Of a DNA stretch of 64,000 nucleotides, positions 1 to 9,488 are shown piece after piece (the stretch's first letter is position 1; each line of letters opens with the position of its first letter). This DNA is from JABCZH01 sp963803775 (GTDB lineage: Bacteria > Acidobacteriota > Terriglobia > Terriglobales > Acidobacteriaceae): the NCBI GenBank assembly GCA_963803775.1, contig CAWDNS010000002.1:310001-374000 (forward strand), written 5' to 3'. Both the position numbers and the translations under genes were made by a program. Below the pieces are notes generated by a model. It was not told the DNA's origin. It was given only the letters and a program-made list of their open reading frames with translations, and made no database searches.

Positions 1-941
1 TTGTCCTGTCCGGATTGCATGGAGGAATAAATCTGATGGATCTTGTCTTCACGGATGAGGTTGCGGACCGCGGCATTCGGCACCAGGATTTCCATGCACA
101 TGGCACGGCCTTTACCGTCAGACTTAGGCAGTAAGGTTTGGCACATGATGCCTTCCAGCACCAGCGACAACTGGGCCCGAATCTGGGATTGCTGGTGAGA
201 TGGAAACACGTCGATGATTCGGTTGATGGTGGAAGACGCGGAATTGGTGTGCAGCGTACCGAAAGTCAAGTGTCCGGTTTCGGCGATACGCAAAGCGGAT
301 TCGATGGTTTCGAGATCGCGCATTTCGCCAATCAGGACTACGTCTGGGTCTTCACGAAGGGCGGCGCGCAGCGCGTCCGCGAAGCTCTTGGTGTCGGCGT
401 GCAGCTCGCGCTGATTGACCACGCAATTCTTGTTCATGTGCACAAATTCGATGGGGTCTTCGATGGTCAAGATGTGGTCGTGACGCTCGGTATTGATCTT
501 GTCGATCATGGCCGCGAGGGTGGTGGATTTTCCTGACCCGGTTGGCCCCGTGACCAGTACCAGACCACGTGGCTTGTCACACATCTTGCTGACCACGGCC
601 GGCAATCCCAGTTGGTTGAAGGACTTGATCTCGAAGGGGATGAGACGGAAGACGGCGGAAGTGGCGCCGCGTTGATTGAAGACGTTGGCGCGAAAGCGGG
701 CCAGACCTTTCAAACCGAAAGAAAAATCGAGTTCGAGATTCTCTTCGAAACGGTGCTTTTGGGAGTCGGTCATGACGCTGTACGCAAGCTGCTTGGTTTC
801 CGAAGGCGTCATCTGCGGAAGATCCAGAGGGACGAGGTGTCCGTGGACACGGATTTGCGGCGGCGAATTGGTAGTGAGGTGAAGATCGCTGCCGCTCATT
901 TCCAGCATTCTTTTCAACAGATCGCTTAACGAGAGCGCCAT
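1..941 (-). CDS. pilT: Type IV pilus retraction ATPase PilT (3' end outside window)
   Basis: Hexameric ATPase that powers pilus retraction at the inner-membrane base of the type IV pilus. The gene runs leftward off the first base, so about 313 residues are visible. Residues 1-110 form the N-terminal PAS-like domain. Walker A GPTGSGKST lies at about 132-140, the Asp box IEDPIEF near 160, Walker B VVLIGEMRD near 201 and the His box ending GTLHT near 230. The AVRNLIRE motif near 291 is the PilT signature and separates it from PilB. The ATG at 941 follows an AGGGAAAC ribosome site and sits 25 bp after the pilB stop, so the two genes are probably cotranscribed. Family assignment is secure. Confidence 0.95.
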   Translation of the reverse strand, partial: MALSLSDLLKRMLEMSGSDLHLTTNSPPQIRVHGHLVPLDLPQMTPSETKQLAYSVMTDSQKHRFEENLELDFSFGLKGLARFRANVFNQRGATSAVFRLIPFEIKSFNQLGLPAVVSKMCDKPRGLVLVTGPTGSGKSTTLAAMIDKINTERHDHILTIEDPIEFVHMNKNCVVNQRELHADTKSFADALRAALREDPDVVLIGEMRDLETIESALRIAETGHLTFGTLHTNSASSTINRIIDVFPSHQQSQIRAQLSLVLEGIMCQTLLPKSDGKGRAMCMEILVPNAAVRNLIREDKIHQIYSSMQSGQD

Positions 942-966
942 TTTGTTTCCCTTCGTGGTACAGAAT

Positions 967-2682
967 CTAGTGAATCGTTTCGCGGGCCACTTCTTCGAGC
1001 GTGGTCATGCCGGCGGCGACCTTGATCAGGCCACTGCGGCGAAGTGTGATCATGCCGCGCTCGATTGCCTTCTTCTTAAGTTCGACCGCGGAAGCGCCGA
1101 CCAGAACCAGTTCCCTGATCTCGTCGTCCACTTCCATGACTTCGTATAAGCCGCACCGGCCCTTGTATCCAGTGCTGTTGCACACGGCGCAGCCTTTGCC
1201 CTTCATGATCTTGACGGTATCCACTTCCTCGGGGGTATAGCCTTCTTCGAGCAAGGTCTGGCGCGGCACTTCCACCGGCGCAGCACATTCCTTGCAAATG
1301 CGGCGCACCAGGCGCTGCGCACAGATCAGGTGAACGGAAGTGGCCACCAGGAATGGCTCAATGCCCATGTTCATGAGACGGGTGATGGTTTCGGGAGCGC
1401 CATTGGTATGCAGCGTGGAGAGCACCAAGTGTCCGGTGAGGGCGGCTTTGATGGCGATTTCGGCGGTTTCAAAGTCTCGAATTTCGCCGACCAGGATGAT
1501 GTTGGGATCCTGACGCAGAAAGGCGCGCAATGAGGCGGCAAAGTTCAGGCCGATCTGTTCCTTCATCTGCACCTGATTCACGCCAGCCAACTGGAATTCG
1601 ACCGGGTCTTCGGCGGTCATAATGTTGGTATCGGGTTTGTTGAGAGTGGAGATGGAGGAGTAAAGGGTGTTGGTTTTACCCGATCCGGTGGGTCCGGTGA
1701 CAAGCACCATGCCGTAGGGTTTGAGAATCGCTTTCTCGAATTTGACCAGCGATTCGGGCTCGAAGCCGAGCTTGGTCATATCGAGACGCAGGTTCTCTTT
1801 ATCGAGCAGGCGGAGCACAATTTTTTCGCCCCACAGCGTGGGCAAAGTGCTGACCCGGAAATCGAGCTGCTTCTTGCGTCCGCCGATGTTCATCTTCAGC
1901 ATGATGCGGCCGTCCTGCGGCAGACGCTTTTCGCTGATATCGAGTTTCGCCATGATCTTCATGCGCGAGGTGATGGCATCTTTCAACTTCAGGGGCGGGG
2001 TCATGATGCTTTGCAGGACACCGTCAATACGGAAGCGAACGCGAAGCTCTTTTTCGTAAGGCTCGATGTGGATGTCGCTGGCCCCGCGCTTGACCGCATC
2101 GGTGAGGATGAGGTTGACCAGCTTGACGATGGGGGCTTCGTCAGCGGCTTTTTCAAGATCCGCCAGACCTAATTCTTCCTGGTCAGCTTGCAGTTCGACG
2201 TCGGCTTCGTCCATGTCCGTCATCGACTGCATCACCTGTTCAAGATCTTCTTCTTTGGTGGTGCCGTAGGCTTTATCGATTCCCTCAAGAATCGAGCTTT
2301 CCGAGGCTACGACCGGCTCGATGTTGAAACCGGTCATAAACTTGATATCGTCCATGGCGAACACGTTGGTGGGATCGACCATGGCGATGGTGAGGGAAGC
2401 GCCGACGCGGCTCAGGGGCAGAATCTGATAGCGTTTGGCGGTCTCGTACGGAATCAGCTTGACGACCGAGGGATCAATTTCGAAATAGGAAAGATTAATT
2501 GCGGGAACACCGTACTGACGAGAAAGGAAGTTAGTGACATCCTCGTCGCTGAGGAAGCCGAGCTTGACCAGGGCAGCACCCAGACGGGTGTTGCTGTCTT
2601 TTTGGATCTTGACCGCTTGCTCCAACTGCTCTGGGGAAATGATCTTCTCTTTGACGAGTAGATCACCCAGCCGTTGAGACAT
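967..2682 (-). CDS. pilB: Type IV pilus extension ATPase PilB (GspE family)
   Basis: Cytoplasmic hexameric ATPase that drives pilin polymerisation. The 571 residues match the usual PilB length. Residues 1-140 carry the GspE N-terminal (MshEN-like) region. Walker A GPTGSGKT is at 330-337, the Asp box TAEDPVEF at about 356-363, Walker B NIILVGE at 394-400, and the His box ends STLHT near 426. A zinc-binding site is formed by Cys463, Cys466, Cys498 and Cys501, a feature of PilB/GspE that PilT lacks. pilT follows directly. The upstream region (2683-3145) carries two palindromes that may control the pair. The pilin genes and pilC are not in the window. Confidence 0.95.
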   Translation of the reverse strand: MSQRLGDLLVKEKIISPEQLEQAVKIQKDSNTRLGAALVKLGFLSDEDVTNFLSRQYGVPAINLSYFEIDPSVVKLIPYETAKRYQILPLSRVGASLTIAMVDPTNVFAMDDIKFMTGFNIEPVVASESSILEGIDKAYGTTKEEDLEQVMQSMTDMDEADVELQADQEELGLADLEKAADEAPIVKLVNLILTDAVKRGASDIHIEPYEKELRVRFRIDGVLQSIMTPPLKLKDAITSRMKIMAKLDISEKRLPQDGRIMLKMNIGGRKKQLDFRVSTLPTLWGEKIVLRLLDKENLRLDMTKLGFEPESLVKFEKAILKPYGMVLVTGPTGSGKTNTLYSSISTLNKPDTNIMTAEDPVEFQLAGVNQVQMKEQIGLNFAASLRAFLRQDPNIILVGEIRDFETAEIAIKAALTGHLVLSTLHTNGAPETITRLMNMGIEPFLVATSVHLICAQRLVRRICKECAAPVEVPRQTLLEEGYTPEEVDTVKIMKGKGCAVCNSTGYKGRCGLYEVMEVDDEIRELVLVGASAVELKKKAIERGMITLRRSGLIKVAAGMTTLEEVARETIH

Positions 2683-2764
2683 ACTTCGATCTCCTATCCG
2701 AGCGACAGAGAAATGCCAGCGTCTTGACGCGGCCCACGCGAAACACGGCAGCTAATGAGCGGAA

Positions 2765-2802
2765 AACCACTGAGTGGTTCGCGTTGACATAAATTGTCAA
2801 CG
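2765..2802. promoter_or_regulatory. Two adjacent palindromes in the pilB / ntrY-like intergenic region
   Basis: A 15-nt palindrome with 7-nt arms AACCACT and AGTGGTT around one base (2765-2779) is followed two bases later by 8-nt arms CGTTGACA and TGTCAACG around TAAAT (2782-2802). Both are perfect. They sit about 85-120 bp upstream of the pilB start and about 340 bp upstream of the ntrY-like start. The rest of this roughly 460-bp gap (2683-3145) holds GC-rich sequence and no supportable gene. Operator function is inferred. Confidence 0.45.
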
Positions 2803-3145
2803 GGGAGGCGTTACTGCGCGAGTAACTTTGGTACCTGTACCGCATGGCATAGGAGGGTCGGTCGTTTGTGGCGCTTGAAATGCCCGCCAAACAGGGGTTT
2901 ATGAGAATTGACGGGGTTCGAGGGCATGAACTTCGGTAAGGTCAAGGAGGGGGCTGTGTGCGTTTCGGCCGGGTCGAGGCCGGAAGATTTGGGAGGCGCG
3001 CGGATGCGCCGCGGTTGAGCTTCGCTGCGCCTCACCGTTAGACTTCGCTCAGGACAGGCTAGCGAGAACGCCGGCGCCTAAATTAAAGATCAAGCGACGC
3101 CCGGCTTATAATGTGGGTTTCAGGCCTGTGACTTCGTCGAATCCA

Positions 3146-5377
3146 ATGCGTCTGGATAAAAAACCGGCCAGCCGGAAGAGGATCATCATTCCGGTTGCTG
3201 TGGGCTTCATTCTGCTGGTCGGACTCCTATTCGCCCTGACTTCTCTCGATCTGCCAGTAAGACCCAACAGCAACCAGCAACTGTTGTTCTTCGCTTTCCT
3301 CTCGACCTTGATTTTTGTTCTGTTTCTGACGCTGACGTTTGTACTGGTCCGTAACATCCTGAAGTTGTTCGCCGAAAGACGGCTGGGGGTTCTGGGATCG
3401 AAGTTCCGCACGCGGCTGGTGGTGGGCAGTCTATTGCTTTCGTTTCTGCCAGTCATCGGGATGTTCTTTTTTGCCTATGTGTTGATGAACCGCTCGATCG
3501 ACAAGTGGTTTTCGACGCCGGTGGAGGAAGTGCGGCAGGACACGGCGACCATGGCGTTGCTACTTTCGCAATATGCAGCGCAGAACGCGCGCGCGGAAGC
3601 GGTGTCCATTGCCGCAGAGCCCGAGGTGCGGCGCGCATTGGCTGCGGGTAACTTTGGGGCGGTAGCGGAAGAATTGCGGCGTCACGAATCGACGTTACAG
3701 GGCGGATTTGCCGTACTCATGGATCAAGGAGAGGCGAAAACCAGTTTCGGTGAGCCTGCGGATTGGGGAGCGCTCAAAGGCAAGCTGCCTCCGGGATTTC
3801 TTCAGTCGAACACGCCAGTACCATTCGCTTGGGAGAACACGGAATATATTCTGGGCAGCGCCGCGGTGGGCGACCACGATGTGATTCTAGTGGCCATGCC
3901 CTTGCCCAAACAGTTTTCGGAAACGGTGCGGCAGATCGATGCCAGCCAGCAGCGCTATCTGGAATTGGCGCTCGGACGCAGGTTGGTACGGCGCACGTAT
4001 ATGGAAGTCCTGCTTTTGCTGACGGTGGTGGTATTGTTTGCCACGACCTGGCTGGCACTGTTTCTCTCCAAACTGGTGACGCGTCCGGTGGTGGCGCTGG
4101 CCGAGGCCATGCAAGAGATTTCCCGGGGGCGGTTGGATTATCGCGTTGAAGTAGCTGCGGCGGATGAAATTGGAGACCTGGTGCAGTCTTTCAACCGGAT
4201 GGCTGGGGAACTGGAATCCAGCCGGCGGCAGATTGAAGCGTCCAGCCGTGAGTTGAGCGGAGCGAACGTTGCGTTAGAACAACGTCGCCGCCACATGGAA
4301 ACCATTTTGGAGAATATTCCGAATGGAGTGCTTTCGCTGAACACCGCCTACGAAGTTACACACGTGAACCATGCGTTGCTCCGGTTATTTCATCCCAGTG
4401 GCACAGAGGCCGGAATTCCGGAAGTGCTGATTGGGGCGCCTTTGCGCGATGTGTTCAGTGATTCGGTGATGGAGAGTCTGGAGCCGCTGCTGCGCCGGGC
4501 GGACCGGATGGGCACGAGCACGACGCAAATGGAAATGGACGTTCATCATGCCACGCTCAACGTCGCCGTCACGGTGGCGGCACTCAAACACGGGGACCGG
4601 GGACTGGGATACGTGTTGGTATTCGAGGATTTGTCGGACCTGCTGAAAGCCCAGAAGCAGGCGGCCTGGCGGGAAGTGGCTCGGCGGGTGGCGCATGAGA
4701 TCAAGAACCCTCTGACCCCGATCGCACTTTCGGCGGAACGTATTCGACGTCATCTGGGGAAGGGGATGCCACCGGACGCGGCATCGCTTGAGGTGATCCA
4801 TAGTTGTGCCGATACGATTGCGGGGGCGGTGGAGACGGTGCGCACGCTGGTGGACGAGTTTGCAACGCTGGCGCGCTTTCCCACGGCACAGCCGCGGCCA
4901 GCCAACATCAATTCCGTTGTGGAGAGCGCCTTGGCCATGTTTAACGGACGGCTGGACAGTGTTCGGATCCGCACTTCGCTGGCGACCGATTTACCGGAAG
5001 TGATGGCAGACGCGGATGCGATCAAGCGAGCACTGGCCAATCTAGTGGACAATGCAGCGGAAGCCATGCAGGACGTGATTTTTCGTGAAATTCAGATTTC
5101 GACGATGCTGGTAGCTAGCCGCGACGCGGTGGAGATCACGGTAGCAGACACGGGCCATGGGGTCACACAGGAACTGAAGGAACGATTATTTCTGCCCTAC
5201 TTCTCCACCAAGAAACGTGGGACGGGATTGGGATTGGCGATTGTAAGCAGGATTATTGAAGATCATCACGGATCGATTCGAGTGGAGGAGAATCGACCGA
5301 TGGGGACCAAGTTTGTGATTGAATTGCCGGTGGTAAGCGAAGTGGTAAACCCTCCTGTGATCAGCCAACATGCATAA
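3146..5377 (+). CDS. NtrY-like membrane sensor histidine kinase
   Basis: Inner-membrane sensor kinase that should phosphorylate the adjacent NtrC-family regulator. Three hydrophobic segments lie in the first 115 residues, followed by an extracytoplasmic stretch, a fourth membrane segment near 286-308, a HAMP domain, a PAS domain, a HisKA box (AHEIKNPLTPI, His near 517) and an HATPase domain with NLVDNAAEAM, ADTGHG and GTGLGLAI. This is NtrY architecture. ATG 3146 is preferred: the frame stays open to GTG 3113, but that codon abuts a perfect TATAAT at 3107-3112, which would place transcription start downstream of it. The 3' end overlaps the regulator by 8 bp. The signal sensed is unknown; the position beside pilBT allows a role in pilus control. 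Confidence 0.88.
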   Translation: MRLDKKPASRKRIIIPVAVGFILLVGLLFALTSLDLPVRPNSNQQLLFFAFLSTLIFVLFLTLTFVLVRNILKLFAERRLGVLGSKFRTRLVVGSLLLSFLPVIGMFFFAYVLMNRSIDKWFSTPVEEVRQDTATMALLLSQYAAQNARAEAVSIAAEPEVRRALAAGNFGAVAEELRRHESTLQGGFAVLMDQGEAKTSFGEPADWGALKGKLPPGFLQSNTPVPFAWENTEYILGSAAVGDHDVILVAMPLPKQFSETVRQIDASQQRYLELALGRRLVRRTYMEVLLLLTVVVLFATTWLALFLSKLVTRPVVALAEAMQEISRGRLDYRVEVAAADEIGDLVQSFNRMAGELESSRRQIEASSRELSGANVALEQRRRHMETILENIPNGVLSLNTAYEVTHVNHALLRLFHPSGTEAGIPEVLIGAPLRDVFSDSVMESLEPLLRRADRMGTSTTQMEMDVHHATLNVAVTVAALKHGDRGLGYVLVFEDLSDLLKAQKQAAWREVARRVAHEIKNPLTPIALSAERIRRHLGKGMPPDAASLEVIHSCADTIAGAVETVRTLVDEFATLARFPTAQPRPANINSVVESALAMFNGRLDSVRIRTSLATDLPEVMADADAIKRALANLVDNAAEAMQDVIFREIQISTMLVASRDAVEITVADTGHGVTQELKERLFLPYFSTKKRGTGLGLAIVSRIIEDHHGSIRVEENRPMGTKFVIELPVVSEVVNPPVISQHA

Positions 5378-6725
5378 CATCCTGATTGTGGACGATGAGG
5401 TCAGCATCCGGCGGTCGCTGAAAGGCGTGCTGGAAGACGAAGGCTACGCCGCCCTACAGGCGGAGAGCGGAGAGTCTTGCCTGGAAACCCTGCGCAAGCA
5501 GGCTTTCGACGTGGTTCTGCTGGATGTGTGGTTGCCGGGCATCGACGGGCTTGAGACTCTGGGGAAGATCCGCGAATTGGACAATGCGCCGGAAGTGATC
5601 ATGATCTCGGGACATGGGACGATCGAGACCGCGGTCCGAGCGACAAAACTGGGGGCTTACGATTTCCTGGAAAAGCCGCTTTCGATTGACAAGACCCTCA
5701 TTCTGATCAAGCACGCAATCGACGCCAAACGCATGCGGGCGGAAAATCGCGATCTCAAGAAGCAACTAGTTCCCAAGAGTGTAATTGTGGGCGAGAGCGT
5801 CCCCATGAAAGCACTGCGTCAACAGATTCAGCTTATGGCACCTACCAACGGACGGGTGTTGATCTATGGCGAGTCGGGGACGGGAAAAGAATTGGTGGCG
5901 CACGCAATTCACGCGCAAAGCCTGCGCAAGGATGCGATGTTTGTGGAGGTAAATTGTGCGGCCATACCAGAAGATCTTATCGAAAGCGAGCTTTTTGGAC
6001 ACCGGAAAGGATCGTTTTCCGGCGCCACCGTCGACAAGGAAGGCACGTTTCAGAAAGCCCACGGAGGAACGCTGTTTCTCGATGAAATTGGGGACATGAG
6101 CCTGAAAACACAGTCCAAGGTGTTACGGACGCTTGAGGAACAACGGTTTGTTCCCGTGGGAAGTGATGAAGCAATTACAGTGGATGCGCGCGTGATCGCT
6201 TCGACCAACAAGGATTTAGAGGAAGAAATCGCGCGGGGAAACTTTCGTGAAGATTTGTTTTACCGCCTCAACGTGATTCCCTTCTCGGTGCCTCCGTTGC
6301 GCGAACGGAAGGAAGATGTACCACTGCTGGCGCGGCATTTTTTGAAGGAGTTTTCAGCGACGTATGGACGGCGCTCGCGGGAGATCACAGAAGACTGCAT
6401 TGAAATCCTGATGCGATATTCCTGGCCTGGCAATGTGCGGGAATTGCGCAACGTGATTGAACGGATTGTGATTATGAATCCGACGACATTGCGGTTTGAA
6501 CGAAAACATCTGCCCCCGCTAGTGCATCGAGACGGCGGCGTCCGGGCGTCGGGGACTGAATTTTCGACTCTGCATCAGGCGCGTGCAGCTTATGAACGGG
6601 ATTACATCCTGAAGAAACTCGACGAGAACCATGGCAACGTCAGCCGCACGGCGGAAGTACTGGGCCTCGAGCGTAGCCATTTGTACCGCAAGATGAAGAC
6701 GCTGGGGATTGCAGCGAAGGAGTAG
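5370..6725 (+). CDS. NtrC-family sigma-54-dependent response regulator (NtrX-like)
   Basis: Response regulator with a receiver domain (phospho-acceptor Asp52 in LLDVWLPGIDG), an AAA+ sigma-54 activation domain and a C-terminal Fis-type helix-turn-helix (AEVLGLERSHLYRKMKTLG). Walker A GESGTGKE is at 167-174 and Walker B LFLDEIGD at 235-242. The sigma-54-contacting loop, normally GAFTGA, reads GSFSGA at 214-219. The ATG overlaps the kinase stop, so the two are translationally coupled. It should activate sigma-54 promoters when phosphorylated. Targets cannot be read from the sequence; nitrogen control or pilus expression are both possible. Confidence 0.92.
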   Translation: MHNILIVDDEVSIRRSLKGVLEDEGYAALQAESGESCLETLRKQAFDVVLLDVWLPGIDGLETLGKIRELDNAPEVIMISGHGTIETAVRATKLGAYDFLEKPLSIDKTLILIKHAIDAKRMRAENRDLKKQLVPKSVIVGESVPMKALRQQIQLMAPTNGRVLIYGESGTGKELVAHAIHAQSLRKDAMFVEVNCAAIPEDLIESELFGHRKGSFSGATVDKEGTFQKAHGGTLFLDEIGDMSLKTQSKVLRTLEEQRFVPVGSDEAITVDARVIASTNKDLEEEIARGNFREDLFYRLNVIPFSVPPLRERKEDVPLLARHFLKEFSATYGRRSREITEDCIEILMRYSWPGNVRELRNVIERIVIMNPTTLRFERKHLPPLVHRDGGVRASGTEFSTLHQARAAYERDYILKKLDENHGNVSRTAEVLGLERSHLYRKMKTLGIAAKE

Positions 6726-6813
6726 CACGCCATCGTAGTACGACTTTGCGAGGTCGCCCTGGACTTCCCGATAACCGGCAGGTCGCCGCCATCGAGAACT
6801 AACAGCGGCAGGT

Positions 6814-6819
6814 TATAAT
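6814..6819 (+). promoter_or_regulatory. -10 box (TATAAT) of the Ser/Thr kinase gene, likely leaderless
   Basis: A perfect TATAAT ends 8 nt before the ATG at 6828, so transcription would begin at or within a few bases of the start codon. No good -35 and no Shine-Dalgarno is visible. Confidence 0.5.
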
Positions 6820-6827
6820 TGCGCGCG

Positions 6828-9488
6828 ATGCCCCTTGCCAGTGGCACAAAACTTGGCCCGTATGAGATTCAGTCGCCGCTCGGCGCCGGCGGCATGGGCG
6901 AAGTCTATCGTGCCAGGGACACACGTCTGGATAGAACTGTCGCCATTAAAGTTCTTGCTTCCCACCTATCTTCCTTGCCTGAATTGAAACAACGCATGGA
7001 ACGCGAGGCCCGGGCCATCTCTTCCTTGAACCATCCGAATATCTGCCACCTCTACGACATCGGCTCACAGGAGGGCACAGATTATTTGGTAATGGAGTTT
7101 CTGGAGGGAGAAACTCTGGCGGAGCGACTTCGCAGGGGTGCGATGCCGTTCATAGAGACTCTGGTGGTTGGATCGACGATCGCGGAGGCGCTTGCGGTTG
7201 CACACCGGCAAGGGATTGTGCACCGCGATCTAAAGCCGGGAAACATTATGCTGACCAAGTCCGGCGCGAAGCTGATGGATTTTGGGTTGGCAAAGGCAAC
7301 CCCCGCGGGGTTTGACGGCGCCTCCAAGGCGCCGGTTTTGTCAACGGCCATGACCATGAGCGAGGCCAGTCCCCTGTCTCCGTTGACGACTGCAGGTTCG
7401 CTCATCGGCACGATCCAATATATGTCGCCCGAACAAATTGAAGGCAAGGAGGCAGACCCGAGATCAGACTTATTTGCGCTGGGCGGGATTCTCTATGAGA
7501 TGGCCACGGGTGGAAGGCCATTCGAAGGCAAGAGCCAGATCAGCATAGCCAGCGCGATTCTCGAAAAAGAACCGGCGCCGATTACATCCGTCCAACCAGC
7601 AACCCCACAAGCTTTCGAACACCTCGTCAATACCTGCCTGGCGAAAAACCCCGACGACCGCTTTCAGACGGCGCACGACGTAAGGCTGCAGTTGAAGTGG
7701 ATCGCACAGAGCGGTGCAAGCGGCGTCAAGCCTGCCAGGAAAGAACGATCAAAACGGGGTGGGCTGGGCTGGATTGCGGCGGGCGGCCTTGCGCTGCTGC
7801 TGATGGCGCTCGCGATCTGGTGGCGCGCCTCGAAGCCTGACGAACGGACGGCCTACTTTGCAGCTCCGCTTCCCTTCTCGGCCCGAGACCTGGCGGTGTC
7901 CCCCAATGGCCACACGATCGCGGTGGTTGGCAGAGAGTCGGAAAGAAAAAACCTGCTGTGGATCTATGAGCCGGGATCGCAAGAAGCGACCAGTATCGCG
8001 AATACTGAGGGCGCTAACTTTCCCTTCTGGTCTCCCGATGGCCGGTCGGTCGGGTTCTTTGCTGACGGCAGGCTTAAGCGGGTTGACGTAGCAGGGGGGC
8101 CGGTGCAGACGCTGTGCGATGCACTGACCGGCCGTGGCGGCACTTGGAATAAGGATGGTGTCATTCTCTTCACTCCAAGCGGACAACTGGGGACCGGGTT
8201 GTACCGAATCGCAGCTTCCGGCGGCACTCCCACGCAAATTACCTTTCCGGACCGGGAGCATGGAGAGGACAGCCATCGCTGGCCCTTATTTCTGCCAGAT
8301 GGAATCCACTATCTTTATCTGGCGATGGACCTTTCCGGACGGAAAGTCCGGTCAGCGATCTATGTCGGTTCGCTGAATTCGAAAGAGAAGCGTCTCATTA
8401 CACCGGCGATCGCGAATGCCGCGTACGCCCAGCCGGGTTATCTGCTTTTTTACCGGAACCAAACTCTTTTCGCGCAACGTTTTGACGCGAAGAAATTTGA
8501 GCTGAAGGGAGAACCCACCCCGATTCTCACGGACCTTCAGTATTTATCGCGCATCGCGAGAGCGGTGTTCGCGAGTTCCGAGAGCGGCCTGCTGGTGGCA
8601 CAGAAAGGCGGCGAGACCGGAGTTTCCCAAATGCTGTGGTTTGACCGAAAGGGGCAGCAGGTGGGCGTGGCGTCGAAACCCGCCGAGTACGGGAACCTGT
8701 CGCTTGCGCCAAACGGCAAGTTCGTGGCGGCAGATGTGATGGACCCGGTCAGCCAGAACACCGATGTCTGGACTTACGATCTCGCGACCGAGAGCACCAA
8801 GCGGCTCACCTTCGATCCCGCAATTGACTCGTCGGCAGTGTGGAGTCCCGATTCCAGCCGAATTGTATTTTGTTCGGACCGCTCCCAAAAGTTCAATTTG
8901 TATTTGAAAGATGCGACCGGGGCACAAGAGGAAAAATTGATCCCGCTTGAGGGGCCGGATGATTATCCGACAGACTGGTCGCACGATGGAAAGTATGTGC
9001 TCTATGAGCGTGGCACTGACTTGTGGTTCGTGACCCTTCCCAGCCTTAGTAGCAGCCTGTTCCTCAAGGGGCTGTCCACTCCGAGAGGAGGCCGTTTCTC
9101 GCCGGACGGAAAATGGGTGGCTTACGCCTCCAATGAAAGTGGGAGGTGGGAAGTTTATGTAACCTCTTTCCCAGAGGCGCACGGCAAATGGCAGGTGTCG
9201 AATGCGGGCGGCGAACAGCCGAGGTGGCGGAGCGACGGCAAAGAGTTCTATTACCTGGCTCCGGATGGCAAGATCATGGCCACGCCAGTCACTGACGGCG
9301 CCAATTTCGATGCTGGAACTCCGGTTGCGCTCTTCCAGGCGAATCCTCGTGAGCTGGTCGCAACTTCAGAGCAGTCCTCTTACGACGTGAGCAAAGACGG
9401 TCAGAAATTCCTAATTAACACCCAACTGAAAACCGCCATGACCCCGATGTCGATCGTCATGAATTGGGCTGCGAAGGTGGACAAATGA
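6828..9488 (+). CDS. Membrane Ser/Thr protein kinase with C-terminal TolB/WD40-like propeller
   Basis: Hanks-type kinase, about 886 residues. The kinase domain covers roughly 10-280: glycine loop LGAGGMGEVY near 18, VAIKVL with the ATP-binding Lys near 41, catalytic HRDLKPGN at 132-139, DFG at 151, and a GTIQYMSPEQ activation-segment end. A basic stop-transfer stretch and one membrane helix lie near 311-331. The outer part is a beta-propeller of PD40/TolB type (repeated SPDG/SPNG motifs). ATG 6828 is chosen over TTG 6819 because the latter overlaps the TATAAT box. This kinase-propeller architecture is common in Acidobacteriota. The ligand and substrates are unknown. It ends tail-to-tail with the RsbW-like gene. 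Confidence 0.9.
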   Translation: MPLASGTKLGPYEIQSPLGAGGMGEVYRARDTRLDRTVAIKVLASHLSSLPELKQRMEREARAISSLNHPNICHLYDIGSQEGTDYLVMEFLEGETLAERLRRGAMPFIETLVVGSTIAEALAVAHRQGIVHRDLKPGNIMLTKSGAKLMDFGLAKATPAGFDGASKAPVLSTAMTMSEASPLSPLTTAGSLIGTIQYMSPEQIEGKEADPRSDLFALGGILYEMATGGRPFEGKSQISIASAILEKEPAPITSVQPATPQAFEHLVNTCLAKNPDDRFQTAHDVRLQLKWIAQSGASGVKPARKERSKRGGLGWIAAGGLALLLMALAIWWRASKPDERTAYFAAPLPFSARDLAVSPNGHTIAVVGRESERKNLLWIYEPGSQEATSIANTEGANFPFWSPDGRSVGFFADGRLKRVDVAGGPVQTLCDALTGRGGTWNKDGVILFTPSGQLGTGLYRIAASGGTPTQITFPDREHGEDSHRWPLFLPDGIHYLYLAMDLSGRKVRSAIYVGSLNSKEKRLITPAIANAAYAQPGYLLFYRNQTLFAQRFDAKKFELKGEPTPILTDLQYLSRIARAVFASSESGLLVAQKGGETGVSQMLWFDRKGQQVGVASKPAEYGNLSLAPNGKFVAADVMDPVSQNTDVWTYDLATESTKRLTFDPAIDSSAVWSPDSSRIVFCSDRSQKFNLYLKDATGAQEEKLIPLEGPDDYPTDWSHDGKYVLYERGTDLWFVTLPSLSSSLFLKGLSTPRGGRFSPDGKWVAYASNESGRWEVYVTSFPEAHGKWQVSNAGGEQPRWRSDGKEFYYLAPDGKIMATPVTDGANFDAGTPVALFQANPRELVATSEQSSYDVSKDGQKFLINTQLKTAMTPMSIVMNWAAKVDK

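Noticed and set aside
3113..3145. GTG start for the NtrY-like kinase at 3113
   Set aside because: It abuts the TATAAT box at 3107-3112, so it should lie at or upstream of the transcription start.
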